DNA of 64,000 nucleotides, from positions 43,401 through 107,400 of the forward strand of contig NKYR01000126.1 of assembly GCA_003184365.1 (NCBI GenBank). The letters are read 5' to 3'. The notes under the pieces were generated by a model, which ran no database searches, was not told where the DNA came from, and worked only from the letters and a program-made list of their open reading frames with translations. Shown here one piece after another: positions 45,901-57,274 of this stretch (position 1 is its first letter; the number at the start of each line of letters is the position of its first letter). The position numbers were made by a program, and so were the translations under genes. The stretch is from Evernia prunastri. Lineage: Eukaryota > Ascomycota > Lecanoromycetes > Lecanorales > Parmeliaceae.

Positions 45901-48900
45901 AACAACTCCGTCAAGCCCCGAGAAATTTGTTACTTCAAGAAGCTTATCCCAGTCTGCCTCCGATAACAGAGGACTGTCTTGTCTGTCAGACTCCTCGCCT
46001 GAAGCCTTGATTTAGTAGCTTCTCTTGGTCGGGTCCATGAGAGGACAAGGGTCTTACCTAGCCACCATCCAGGAAGTGTTCCAAAAGGAAACACACGCTT
46101 TGTCTTCACAGTAGACTCGACCAATAGTAGGTGGCCGCCAGGTCTTAGCAGTTTCCGCACATTTTTCATCGTCGTCTCCAATTTATTCGTGGCATGCAAT
46201 ACATGATGAGCTACGACTACATTATAGGTTTGACCCGTAAACCCTTGATCAGAAGGGTCTCGATCCGCATCAAATTGGCGAAAGCTCATTAGGCCGCCAA
46301 GGGAGGCGAATTTGATGTTTGCCTTCTCCAAAAAGCCATGAGATATGTCAGTAAAGCAATAATTGGTGAACGGAACAGTCTTGCCATCGGATACTAGAGC
46401 TTCAACAAGAGGAGCTGCAATCGACCCTGTGCCTCCTCCGATTTCAAATATGGCTAGGTGGGGATTTTCATGAGTCAGTAACTTTACGGCATGGACCAGG
46501 GCATCGTTGCACCCCGCGACGCAAGCCTCTTCAGATTGGTAATACTTCCCCAGCAAGTCATCTTGTACCATTTCTGACAAGGGATCAATTTCCCTCACCA
46601 AGATTCGTGGCAAGTGAGCTCCTATTTTAGCCAGAAATGCCCCCTCGGTGTCCAGGAGAGCAGCTTGCGCTAATATCGCCTCACGTATCTGTTCGTCCCG
46701 AAAATTCCAAGTATGATCTTGAAGCAATGATTACCCTTGCTTTGCTAGGCGTGATTGTCTTTTCATCCAAGCGTAAAGGCGCCTGTGATGCTCCGGCATT
46801 GCTTCGTAATGGGTCTCCGGGACGAGGGTCAACGCCTTCTCAATATGATAGTAAGAGGCTTGTTCTTGCAGTCGAATACGTTGCTTTTGCTTTTCAGTCA
46901 TCTCGTCTGGACCAAGCAATTTCTGGTACTGTTCAAACGCAAGCAATGACAGAAGAGGTTTCCAGCTGGTTTTGTAGGCTATCGCTCTTTCGCCCTTGTC
47001 TAATACTTCATCCGAGATTCTTGCCATAATGATGCCTTCGGCTTCGAAAGTGACAGGGCCCTCTGCCAGGTCTGGGTCGACAACGTATGCGTCCAAAGTG
47101 ACACTTTTCGACACGGGATGGCCCGACTGGAGCGATGCGTAAACGCGATTCATTCCCCCGCTCTCTTTTCTAATCTTCGGAGACATGGATACGTTCTTCA
47201 TGTAGGTCGGCACATACGTAGGTAGATGGTTTGTGTTCATCTGAATGATGATTGACCAAATGGTGTGAATACAAGCGTCGAGGGTCGCGGGATGCATCAT
47301 CATCTCGCTCTCATATCCATGCGGCATACTCGAGGCAGTATCCGCGGTGTGCACCTCTCCAAGCGAGTGTTTGCCGTCGTCTGTACGAACGTTCTTCAAC
47401 CCTCTGAATTGAGGCCCGTAACCAAATCCGGCTTGTCTGAGATTTTCGTAGATCTTTTCAGCATCCATTTGTCCAGTACATGCAGCTTCGATATCAGCTA
47501 TAGTAGGCCTAGAGTCCCCCCCGGAAACATCCATATCACCGGGGGGTAGTAGTTTCTGATCGCTCTGAGCCGCAATGAATCCTTTACAGTGTTCATTCCA
47601 CCCTTGGTCGTCCGTCCACGAGGATATTCTGAATTCGTCCCAACTTGCTGAGGCTGTTCTTGTACTATCGTGATGACGTCTGAGAGAGATTGACATCTCA
47701 ACGTCCGTGGACTCTGGCAGGACCAGCGCTCTAGCAACAACAACCTCTCGAAGACAGATACGATCAAATTGTTTGCTTGCGGCAATGGCTTTTTTCGAGG
47801 CCGCTTCCATTGCTACAATAAGATATCCCGCTACAGGATACAATATTTGTGACTGTACCTTGTGTTCCCGGATCCATGGCATATTTCCGAGTTCAGGATT
47901 ATTCGCCATTGTTTTTCATCATCGCTGAACTCTCCAGTAAGTTTTCCTAACAACTCATTGCGTGCGCCAGGGTTCAACCGATACGCTCGACCAATGCGCG
48001 ACTCGGCCCAATATTTCTCATCATGCGTCCACGAATACGAAGGTAGATCACTGATGAGGGCGGGCGTAGAGGACTCTCCTGAAGAGTTGATGGCTGCAAG
48101 GTTCAAAGAAAGGCCGGCCATAAGTAAATCAGAAGCCATCTGAAGGGTCGTGGTAAGGGCGCTCTCATTTCTGATAAGCGCTGACAGATAGCTGGGTCGA
48201 GACACTTGTTCAGGCAACTCGAGCAAAATTTGCCTGATAGGTCCTTTTAGAGCTGAATGTGGTCCAAGCTCGAGCAAAGTGTCAATTTGAATCTCCGGCG
48301 CAGAATTCAAAGAACACAGACTATACACAGCGTCCGAGAACAAAACTGGAGAGGTCAAGTTGTCAACCCAATAGGATGTGTCAAGTTCAGAATGCTCAAC
48401 CAGACGCCCCCTGAGGGAAGAGTGAAACTTAACGTTGGAAGACTGCGTGTTTGGAGTGATGGTCCCAAGGTTGTCTCTATAGTCATTGGCGACCAACTGC
48501 ATGTGATCTGAGTGATACGCCACGCCCGTGTGCAACATTCTGTTGAAGATCTTCTTCTCATCTGCTAGGCTTTTTAACTCTACCAATTTTGATTCGTCAC
48601 CGGAAATTGTGACGCTGTGTGGGCTGTTCACACATGCTATTTTCGCACATCCCCTTTCTCGACTTTGCTTAAGCAGCGCCTTAGCTCCGGTTTCATGGAC
48701 GCCCAAAGCCATCATAGAGCCTTTCACGTGAGGAAAGTTCTTGGAGAGATCGATAACACTCATACCTCTATGATATGCAATTGACATACATATACTGATC
48801 GGTAGCGCTCCGGCAGCATAGGCAGCCGCAATTTCGCCACTCGAATGTCCTGCGACGGCGACAGGCTGAATGCCCCACGAGGCAAACAGATCGACCAATG

Positions 48901-51267
48901 CCAGTTGAATAGCTATGCAAGCTGGCTGACTTATATGCGGCTGGCCTATCGATGAAGTTCCGGCGTCCTTGGATAATTCATCGGAAAGGGACCACCTTGC
49001 TCCCAGGATATCCAAACAATGTTCAGCAGCACGAATGGTTGAAGCAAATACGGGGTATGTCTCAACGAGTCCACGACCCATTGCATGCCATTGAGCGCCT
49101 TGACCGGTGAAAATGTACGCAATGCGAGGCGCAGTGGTGCTTCGTTGAGGCGTGACCCGAGTAGTTACCAGAGCTTCCATAAGCTCCTGTTGCGTACTGC
49201 AGGGTACCGCGAATTTCCATGAAAAAAGCGATCGTCGCTGGAGAGTAAGAGCCAAGCTTTCAAGCCGATCTTTATAGAAGAATTCTGGTCGCTGTCGTAG
49301 ATAAGCGACTAGTTTGGCCGCTTGTAGTCCCAAAGACGCCTTCTCAGTTGCGGACAATACCACAATGAGGCGCCGAGAACTTTGTGTCAATGGATGTACC
49401 CCACGGGGGTTTTTGAAGCTGCTCGAGTGGTTGAGCTCGTTTGAGTGGACAGCTCCGTTGGCTTGAGCCCTGGAGACACTGGGTCTCTGCTCGAGGACAG
49501 CGTGTGCATTCTAGAAACGACATCAGTAGGATCCTAGAGCTGGAGAGTCATCGACTGGGAGATTTACTGTCCCTCCGAAGCCATGTTGATTGATGCTTGA
49601 CGAATGTTACCCTTTGGCCATTGTATCAATCGCGTGGGAACCTTGAAATCGTTTATGTAAGCCCAACTCCAATACAACTCAAGCGCAGACCAGGAGCAAG
49701 GGGCAGACGAGCTATATCATTGAAGAAACGGACTGTCGACTACCTTTAAATTCCACTCATGAAGTGGTACTTCGGCTGACACGTTCTCAAAGTCGCAATT
49801 TGGCAAGATAAAGCCTCTTTCAAGCATCATGGCTGTTTTGATAAGACTGACAACCTTTTTACCCTGTCAGCGAGATGGAACCTGGGATGGCAACTAACAG
49901 CTGCAATTTAGAAAGCGCAGAGGGGAATAATACCCCGCTTGCACCCTCAAGGTGGCCAATGTTAGACTTGAGAGATCCGATGTAGACAGGATCGCAAACC
50001 TCGGTCCCTTTGTGGTGACCAAAGACGGCGCCAAGAGCGGAAGCCTCGGTGGAATCTCCTGCCGATGTCCCCGTACCGTGACTCTCTACGAATACGGTAT
50101 CAGAAGTGAGAAGGCCTGCACCGCTATAAACCGACCGAATGAGGACTTCCTGTGAGTCCCCATTTGGCATAGTGATTCCGGACGTTTTACCATCCTGGTT
50201 GACGCCGGTATTGCGAATGACTGCTCGAATACAATCACCAGCAAGCAGAGCTTGTTCTAGAGGCTTCAGTACAACACAGCCAGCACCTTCCCCCTTTCCG
50301 AATCCACTAGCTCGTCCATCAAATGCGAAGCATCTACCTTCTGGCGAGAGGAGCCTTGACTCGTTCAGCCCACATCCTGAATAAAGGAGCACGGTAAAAG
50401 AGGAACAATCACCTTGACATGGACATGTTGATAAAAGAATCGGGCGTTAAGTTAAGGTGGCAGCCACCGACAATGGCAAGGCTTGATTCACCACTTTTGA
50501 TACTCTGACAAGCCAAGTGAAGAGCCACTAGACTTGATGAGCAAGCTGTATCCACCGTCATGCTAGGCTCTGTATGATATTAGATCAGGATCTTTCATCC
50601 AGCGACGGACCAGCTACCCTTCAAATTGAACAGGTATGATAGACGATTTGAGATGAGCGATTCAGCAGAGCCCGTCACCTGAAACATGGGAAGAGTCTCG
50701 GGGTCCCTTAAGAGATGGACTCCATAGTCTGAAAAAGAATTTCCCACGAAGACTCCAACGTTGCTGCCCGTGATTGAATGTAGAGGAATCCCAGCTAGAT
50801 CCAGAAATCAGCTTCTGTGATAGCCAAGGGACGACAAGATAATGCAGACAGTTCTCTAGGGCCTCATAGGCACACTCCAGCCAAATGCGGTGCTGGGGGT
50901 CCATAGCCTATAAAAAGGATCCACACAATACTGACACCACCGACCTTTGCCTCTTTCGCAGTGATTCGGAAGAATGGAGCGTCGAAAAGAGAGATATCGT
51001 CTTGCAGAAAATGAGCCCCTTCAGGAATGTACTGATTGAAGTATCAGTCACAACTTGGCTGATGGCGGGAGCTGTCTCTAAACTTACACTCCCAGGGCGG
51101 TCATGGTTAGGGTGATAAAAGGAGTCGTGATTGAAACGACTCTTTGGGATCTCCGACCATCCACTTCGACGCTGACAACACGCTTCCCAAAGATCCTCCG
51201 GGCTAGATATTCCGCCAGGAAGCCGGCATGCCATGCCAATCACGGCGATTGGCTTCGCTGCCTCCAT
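42909..51267 (-). pseudogene. Highly reducing type I polyketide synthase, broken
   Basis: Order KS-AT-DH-MT-ER-KR-ACP. I trace 11 exons from 51267 to 42909; introns at 51032-51087, 50908-50944, 50795-50849, 50570-50617, 50355-50412, 49855-49933, 49642-49743, 49511-49567, 45999-46057 and 43794-43884. Domains: KS with the active Cys in VDTACSSS; AT with GHSSGE; DH near HKVQSQILYP; MT with FEIGGGTG; ER with HAAAGGVGQAA; KR with GGSGGLGRS and a YAG motif; ACP with GLDSLVAIEIRNW. Lesions: a 4-nt loss near 49583-49587 inside the GFGGTNAH region; a -1 (or +2) shift near 47883; TAA at 46731-46733 in the DH-MT linker. An enzyme of this type would make a reduced, methylated polyketide chain. The product is unknown. 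Confidence 0.85.
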
Positions 51268-52235
51268 CTGGAGTGACTATTTGGCTGCACTTGCTGGATT
51301 TCAAGGATCTAAGCAGGTGGTGGGAGAGTTGGGGACGAAAAGGACGACAATGCAACCCAAAAGAGTATCCGTGTACTCGTATTTGATCTATGAGACTTGG
51401 CTGTCATTTGCTTAGTTATACCAAATCGGATGCTGCTGAGGTAAGGTATAGAGAGAGCGAGATCAAAGCTATTCATCCTGACCCCTCACGATCCCACTTG
51501 GAGTACATGTCGCTAGTCCCCCGGAACACTGCTGACAGTGATGCATGCATCCCACTTGGAGTACATGTCGCTAGTCCCCCCGGAGCACTGCTGACAGCGG
51601 TGCATGCCCCAAGCTTTCATGGTGGCGAAAAGGTTCGAGACCAGAGCATGGAGGTGGAGGGAATGGAAATGTCAATGGAAATGATAAGGCAACTCGTTTC
51701 GGTCCGTCTCAAGTCTCGGGGGCAACCTAAAAGTGAGTGGCGAGCCAATGATGGAAACTTTTTCATCCTCATCCTCATCCTCATAATAATAAGGATCGGA
51801 TTACCGGGTATCCTATCCGTGGCCTAGGTAAGAAGGTAGATTGTTGTAGGTAAGGTAATTGTCAGGTGCAATATGAGTGGGATTGCTTGGCAAAAAGGAT
51901 CACGCCCCCCCTGGAGAAATCTGCAGAAAAAAGAGAAGAAAACTTGTAAAAAATACCAACTTCATTTTATTTAGAACCCAAAAATTCTTTATCAACAAAT
52001 CTAATATATATGAAAGTTACTCTAAATCATAAATTTCATTGAATTTTTTTTTCCGAATTTTATTTAAATAAAATTTTCCTTCTTTCTATAATTTTATATG
52101 TAGATAAATATAGATTCATAAATTCAATTCATGGTGCTACACCGAAATGCAGTCAGCCTAAACGCAAGTCCTAGCCCTAAGTCAAATCAGACTAATTTCT
52201 ATCGATGCGACATTCGCTTATAATGTCTACTATAC
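51268..52235. other. Upstream region of the PKS with tandem duplication, then AT-rich edge
   Basis: No gene is supported. The region up to about 51900 has ordinary composition; from 51930 it becomes strongly AT-rich, marking the edge of the repeat block. The PKS promoter must lie here. Confidence 0.5.
51491..51607 (+). repeat. Head-to-tail tandem duplication, unit 58-59 bp
   Basis: Copies at 51491-51548 and 51549-51607, beginning ATCCCACTTGGAGTACATGT, differ by a few bases and one C in a C run. They lie about 250-340 bp upstream of the PKS start, so they may sit in its promoter. Confidence 0.85.
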
Positions 52236-52240
52236 GATAT

Positions 52241-52340
52241 TGTCATGGAATAGAGTGCATCCCCCTATCCAATGCGCCAAAAGAGCGTGTGACCCCGCCA
52301 AGACAGCGGAATCACCCTAATGCAGCCCATATCCGTAACA
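52241..52340 (-). repeat. TRIM terminal repeat, copy 1
   Basis: 100 bp, identical to the copy at 52557-52656. Minus-strand start TGTTACGGATATGG, end CCATGACA. Confidence 0.92.
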
Positions 52341-52556
52341 ATTGCACACTTTTTTGAAAGAATGCGCATGCCCTCATGCGTGACCTAAGGCACTCGTATA
52401 TGGGGACCCCCCGGGTGTGACCCCGTAAGCCACTTGTAGGCCTGGTGCGAGCTGGGGAAGGCACGAGGATTATGAGTCCTCACCAAACCCGAGTGCCAAG
52501 TGACCTATCCACGGCTAACCGGTCACACCCGGAATCGAACCGGTGTTGCTACCATT

Positions 52557-52656
52557 TGTCATGGAATAGAGTGCATCCCCCTATCCAATGCGCCAAAAGA
52601 GCGTGTGACCCCGCCAAGACAGCGGAATCACCCTAATGCAGCCCATATCCGTAACA
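52557..52656 (-). repeat. TRIM terminal repeat, copy 2
   Basis: 100 bp, identical to copy 1; it is the 5' repeat if the element is read on the minus strand, because the primer-binding site lies beside it. Confidence 0.92.
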
Positions 52657-53806
52657 GATATTCGTCTAATTTTATTACTATAAACTCGTCGTCGATAGAA
52701 GAACTTACTTAGTTATCTTATTTTAATACGTCTCGTCGATTAATTCGACTATTTTTTTGATAGATTCTTTATAATTATAATAAATAATTTATTTTTATTA
52801 ATACTTATTTTAGAGAGAACTTGAAGCGAAAGTAAATGATATAATTATCTTAAAAAAGAATAAAAGTAATATTTAAAGAAGTTATCGTTATTTATAATTA
52901 CTTTAAACTTACTTTAAACTCTTTATAATACGATATCTTAAAGTATAATTTTATTAATACTTTTATAAAGTTATAATTATTAAGAAAGAAGAGTTAATCG
53001 ATAAAATTAATAATCGAGTTTTAAATAACGTTAGTAGCTATTAATTGATCGTTATTAACATTATTTTATATCTCGTTTTAATTATTAATTTAATAATCAA
53101 GTTCTTCGCGTAAAAGTTAATTGCGATTATTATTATAATATTAGTCGTACTATTATAAAAACTACAATAGATTAAAGTCGCTAAGACGTATATCTCTATT
53201 AAAGCCCCCCCCCTTTTTTTTATTAGATAAGTTTTAATTAAATAAAGATAGAAGTTTTCGACGATAGCTTATTTAATTTACGTATTCTTTGATAAAGAAA
53301 GATTTTAATAATTAATTTAAAGAATATAAATATAATCGTTCGATAATTTAAATATATAAATTAATTAATTTAAAAATTATTTAGAAATATAGATAGAAAT
53401 AAGATGTGAAGAAGAAAGCGACTTAGCGAACTATTTTATAAATAAAAAAAGAAGATTAAATACGCTTAGCGAAAGCGTTTTAAGTCTAAGATATTAAAAC
53501 ACTATATTAAAAAAGTTCGTAATATTTTTTTATATTTGTTAGAATCGATATAGATATGAAATTAATGTAGATGTATTGACTAAAACAACTAGCTAAGAAG
53601 CGAATATCTATATAATAAGAGACTGATATATAGAAGAAGGTCTCTGTCAAGACTCGCTAAGTTCTATAAATTAGACAAAGAAGGAAGGTGCTGAAAGGCT
53701 TTGATAGGGATTAGAATACGGTCGTAACACTATTTTTTCTCTCTTAATAAGATATATCCTTATAACTGTGATATGAAAATGCTTCGAGAATCTGAATCTA
53801 ACGATA

Positions 53807-54073
53807 TGTAACGGGGTCTAAGCATGCGTGACTGAGCAACTCGTACATTGGTTACTAGATAGACTGAATCCTGAGGAACCCAAGTGGGAATCCTCAGAGG
53901 CAGCATATTTAGCAGGGGAGAGTGCACCCCCATGCCAAGCAAACTTACTATGCGACTGCTATAGCCGTACAGCTGCACCAGAGGGATAGTCTCCTGGATC
54001 TGGCCTAGATGTATGTTGGATTCCTGGACTTCTAACAGGCCGCCTCATGCCTAGAGACCTCATGGCCCTTACA
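53807..54073. mobile_element. Solo LTR, 267 bp, with CGATA target duplication
   Basis: Ordinary base composition inside AT-rich DNA. Starts TGTAACGGGG and ends GGCCCTTACA, giving TGTAA/TTACA inverted ends. The duplication CGATA lies at 53802-53806 and 54074-54078. No coding content; consistent with a solo LTR left by recombination between two LTRs. Confidence 0.8.
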
Positions 54074-54756
54074 CGATATTCGAGCGTGTGATTGTTGAAT
54101 GATAGCTGTCAGTGTTTGAAATGAAATAATACTATTATTATAGCCGAAAAAAGCAGCGAAGAATACTTCGACGAATAAAGATCTCTGATTCATCGAAATC
54201 AACGAATCGATCTCGAGTCGTGTCGAATCGAATCTTATTGTTAACATTATTTAATATCGTTGTAATTATAAAGAAGAAAAAAACGATAGAATAAAATTTT
54301 GATAATATTTCTTAGACAGTCTCCGATCGATCGTATATAGTTTTCAAAATTTTAATAGAGCTTTCGCGAAGATCTCACGATAGATTTTTTTTTTTGGTAC
54401 GCGTAGTTATATAATGAAGCTTTATAACTACACTCTCTGCACACTGCGTATTAGACGACTGAACTTATTAAAAGTACGTTGTTATACGACTGACTGATAA
54501 ATCGTAGTACGCGAGATTAATTTAGAAGAATAATGTGCGATAATGAGATGAAGTGAGATGAGACGAATATATTCTGAGATTTCGACTTAAGCTATTGTTA
54601 GTTTATGTTATCTTATAGACGCTTAATGTAGAAAGAAGAAAGATAGATTATAGTGTGATTGATAAGCTAAGATAATGTCGACGAAAGATATGAGAGATGA
54701 AAGAGATGAGTTGAAATGATTAGTAAATATTGAAAGAATTCAAAAATCGCATATTC

Positions 54757-54888
54757 TGTTGAGAAACAAGCCACTAGGCCTTGGTAGATAATGCTCTAAG
54801 GAGGTAAGATACAAAAGTTGTGGACACGTATTTGTGTCCCGTTGCCAAGCCGCTAGTGGGATAAGGCTGATTGCCACTATTTCTAACA
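54757..54888. mobile_element. Solo LTR, 132 bp, with TATTC target duplication
   Basis: Starts TGTTGAGAAACAAGCC and ends GCCACTATTTCTAACA, with inverted TG/CA ends. The duplication TATTC lies at 54752-54756 and 54889-54893. Undecayed, in AT-rich surroundings. Confidence 0.8.
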
Positions 54889-55599
54889 TATTCGATGATT
54901 AGTCGAATTATATGCTGATCGTTAGCGCGATTTTCTCAGCGAGAACTGTTAGAATAGCGCTTATAAAAGTTATTCATCACGTTTTATATATTGTTAAATT
55001 CGTCTAAATTAGCGTTATATTATGCGAGATCTTCGTCGAAATCTATTTATTTGACTCTGAATTTAAAACGATTTTAAAGCGTCTTAAATACGATAATATC
55101 TTTTATCTCTCATTTCTCGATTTCGTCGATTATAATTATCGACGATTTAAATTTTTTTTGATTAGATAAGAAATTCGTAGCGGCGAGAGTGAGAAGCTTA
55201 GAGTGAAAGATATTATAAATCTTTATAATCTTCGAAAGTTATAATCTATAAGACGATTTCATTAGCTTTTTAATCTAAAAAAATTTAAATTATTTATTAT
55301 TAAGCTTTTTATATAAGCGATTAGTGATGATATTCTTACTGCTGAGAAATATCATATCGTCTTCGTTGAATATAACGTCTTAACCATAACGATTTATCTA
55401 AGCGATTATTAATGCTTACGCGTCTTTCGCATTTTAACGAATAAAATCGAGTATCTATTGTATATATTTAGTGATATCTTCTATTTTAGCGACGTTTAGT
55501 CGCTTTCGCGTAGTTTTATAGAAAGTAATATCAAAACTAAAAGATATGCGAGAATTAAATCTTTTATTAAAATAAAATAAAGTCACGTCTGTGAAAGTC

Positions 55600-56030
55600 G
55601 AAATATCGTTATTGTTTGCGAACTTTATTAAGGATAATTATTTCGTTTAATCGTTCTGCATATAATTGTAGTAGATGCGTAGATATCGTTTCAAGTTCTG
55701 ATTAGCGCGTTTCGTCTGTTTATCGATCTCGAAATAAAAATTCGTTGATAGTTCAGTTTTGATATCTAGTCGCTTACAGAAGATCTTTTAGATCGTAGCT
55801 ACAAATTATAATTCTCGATCGGATATTATGGAGATAAATAGTTCGTAAAGACGAAAAATATTCTTAATTAACATTTATATAATAGTCTCAGCGATAATTT
55901 TTTCTTCGTCAGTCGCGTAAGATATATAATAACGCTCTTTAATATATCGATCGACGAAAACACAAATTATGTTAAAATCGTTCGATAGAGATAAGTCGAT
56001 AACGAAGTTTATGATGATATCTTATCATCT
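55600..56030 (-). pseudogene. RIP-decayed Ty3/gypsy integrase core
   Basis: In one minus-strand frame the text NFVIDLSLSNDFNIICVFVDRYIKERYY reads as the gypsy integrase core start (family form has DFVVDLPPS and DRLTKERHY). Downstream it continues as ISDREL and RANQNLKRYLRIYYNYMQND, where the family has SDRGPQF and RANQDLERYLR. Stops stand where Trp and Gln codons would be, and His appears as Tyr, consistent with C-to-T change. Not functional. This is an old copy, interrupted at 56058 by the younger LTR element. Confidence 0.85.
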
Positions 56031-56058
56031 TTTTTGTGATATGAATAAGAGTTTTAAA

Positions 56059-57274
56059 TGTTACGGACGTACCCTAGGTGTCAGGTACATAGGGAGTGTT
56101 TATGGCTATGTGTCTAGCACATAGAGTGTTTATTGGTTATTGACACATTCCCATTGACACATAGGCTAGCGGGGATTCTTCCTAGTATTTAAGCGCTCTT
56201 CTTCTGTACATATTTCCTCCTTATCTAGTTGTCTTATTCAATTTACCCCCATTAGACTTGACTCTGGGCACGGTTCTGACACTACAACTAGATCATCCAC
56301 CCTTCCGTTCGTACTGGCAAGCGAACAGTAAAATAAAATTGTCAAACGGGACCGTTGTGAAGCTGTTTCGATAGCAGATCATTGGACACTCGGGTGTGGC
56401 CTACCTACAGGCAAAACGAACCATTCGTGGCTAGGACTTGTTGACCACAAGGAAAACCCCTTACGAGGAGGTCTCGCTGCATACGTGCAAGCACCCCAGC
56501 ATTCGTGCAAACCAATCCCCCCNGTCTTCTTAGACAGCCGCAACATTGAAACAACGCGCCCATCAAAGAAGCTGGGACATAAGAACGAAGGGCCTTTCAA
56601 AGTCATTAAAGTCGTGGGATCCGCATACAAGCTTCAACTCCCTCCCACAATGAAGATCCGTCCGGTCTTCAGTCCTAAGCTATTGACACTCGCTCCGACG
56701 GACCCACTGCCTGGCCAGAAGAATCCTTCCCCCCAGCCAGTTGAGACGCCTAAGGGAGACGCCTGGGTGGTGGAAGATATCCTGGACTCTCGCCGTCACT
56801 ATGGCAAATTGCAGTACCAAGTGAGATGGAAAGATGATGACGATACTCTCACTTGGTGGAATACTGATAATGATGAGTTTGAGGGGGCCCAGGACGTAGT
56901 CAATGACTATCACAACAAATATCCGGAGAACCCAGGGCCGCACAACGCTGTTGCCAAGTCAAAGCGGCCCCGCCGTCTCCGAAATCTCCGGGGTCTCGCC
57001 ACTATTTTTATCCTTTCTGCTCGCAGACGACTCGCAGGCCAATCTACAGCGCTGGGGCATCGCTTGCCTGAGGGGGGGGGTAGTGTTACGGACGTACCCT
57101 AGGTGTCTAGCACATAGAGTGTTTATTGGTTATTGACACATTCCCATTGACACATAGGCTAGCGGGGATTCTTCCTAGTATTTAAGCGCTCTTCTTCTGT
57201 ACATATTTCCTCCTTATCTAGTTGTCTTATTCAATTTACCCCCATTAGACTTGACTCTGGGCACGGTTCTGACA
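56059..57274 (+). mobile_element. Internally deleted Ty3/gypsy chromovirus
   Basis: LTRs at 56059-56281 (223 bp) and 57084-57274 (191 bp), both starting TGTTACGGACGTACC and ending GGTTCTGACA. A G-rich polypurine tract (about 57071-57083) precedes the downstream LTR, so the element reads on the plus strand. The internal 802 bp keeps only the Pol end. The downstream LTR lacks 32 bp between short GTGTC repeats. One undetermined base stands at 56523. I found no 5-bp target duplication; flanks are TTAAA and TAAGC. The DNA is not RIP-decayed. Confidence 0.82.
56485..57102 (+). pseudogene. Fragment of chromovirus polyprotein: integrase end plus chromodomain
   Basis: 205 codons without stop, but no protease, RT, RNase H or integrase core. 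The text KLGHKNEGPFKVIKVVGSAYKLQLP is the GPY/F-like module of chromovirus integrases. The chromodomain follows: WVVEDILDSRRHYGKLQYQVRWKDDDDTLTWW (aromatic residues as expected for methyl-lysine reading). The N at 56523 makes one residue unreadable. It is a remnant, so not a working gene. Confidence 0.82.

Larger units (their letters stand above)
52236..52661 (-). mobile_element. Miniature LTR retrotransposon (TRIM), 416 bp, with GATAT target duplication
   Basis: Two identical 100-bp terminal repeats (52241-52340 and 52557-52656) start TGT and end ACA. They enclose 216 bp. The direct 5-bp duplication GATAT flanks the element (52236-52240 and 52657-52661). Read on the minus strand, two bases after the first terminal repeat comes TGGTAGCAAC; its first seven bases match the Met-tRNA-type primer-binding site, and the rest runs into GGTTCGATTCC, a T-loop-like stretch. 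A purine run (AAAAAAG) lies shortly before the other terminal repeat. There is no coding capacity. A hairpin like a Met-tRNA anticodon arm (loop CTCATAA on a 5-bp stem) is at 52465-52481. Element size and layout fit a TRIM. Identical terminal repeats point to a recent insertion. Confidence 0.88.

Noticed and set aside
52521..52610. A functional tRNA gene on the minus strand across the TRIM junction
   Set aside because: The 7-bp end stem and B-box-like motif are present, but the D-arm and anticodon arm do not fit canonical spacing.
53760..53978. 72-codon minus-strand frame
   Set aside because: It falls across the solo LTR at 53807-54073, so it is not a gene.
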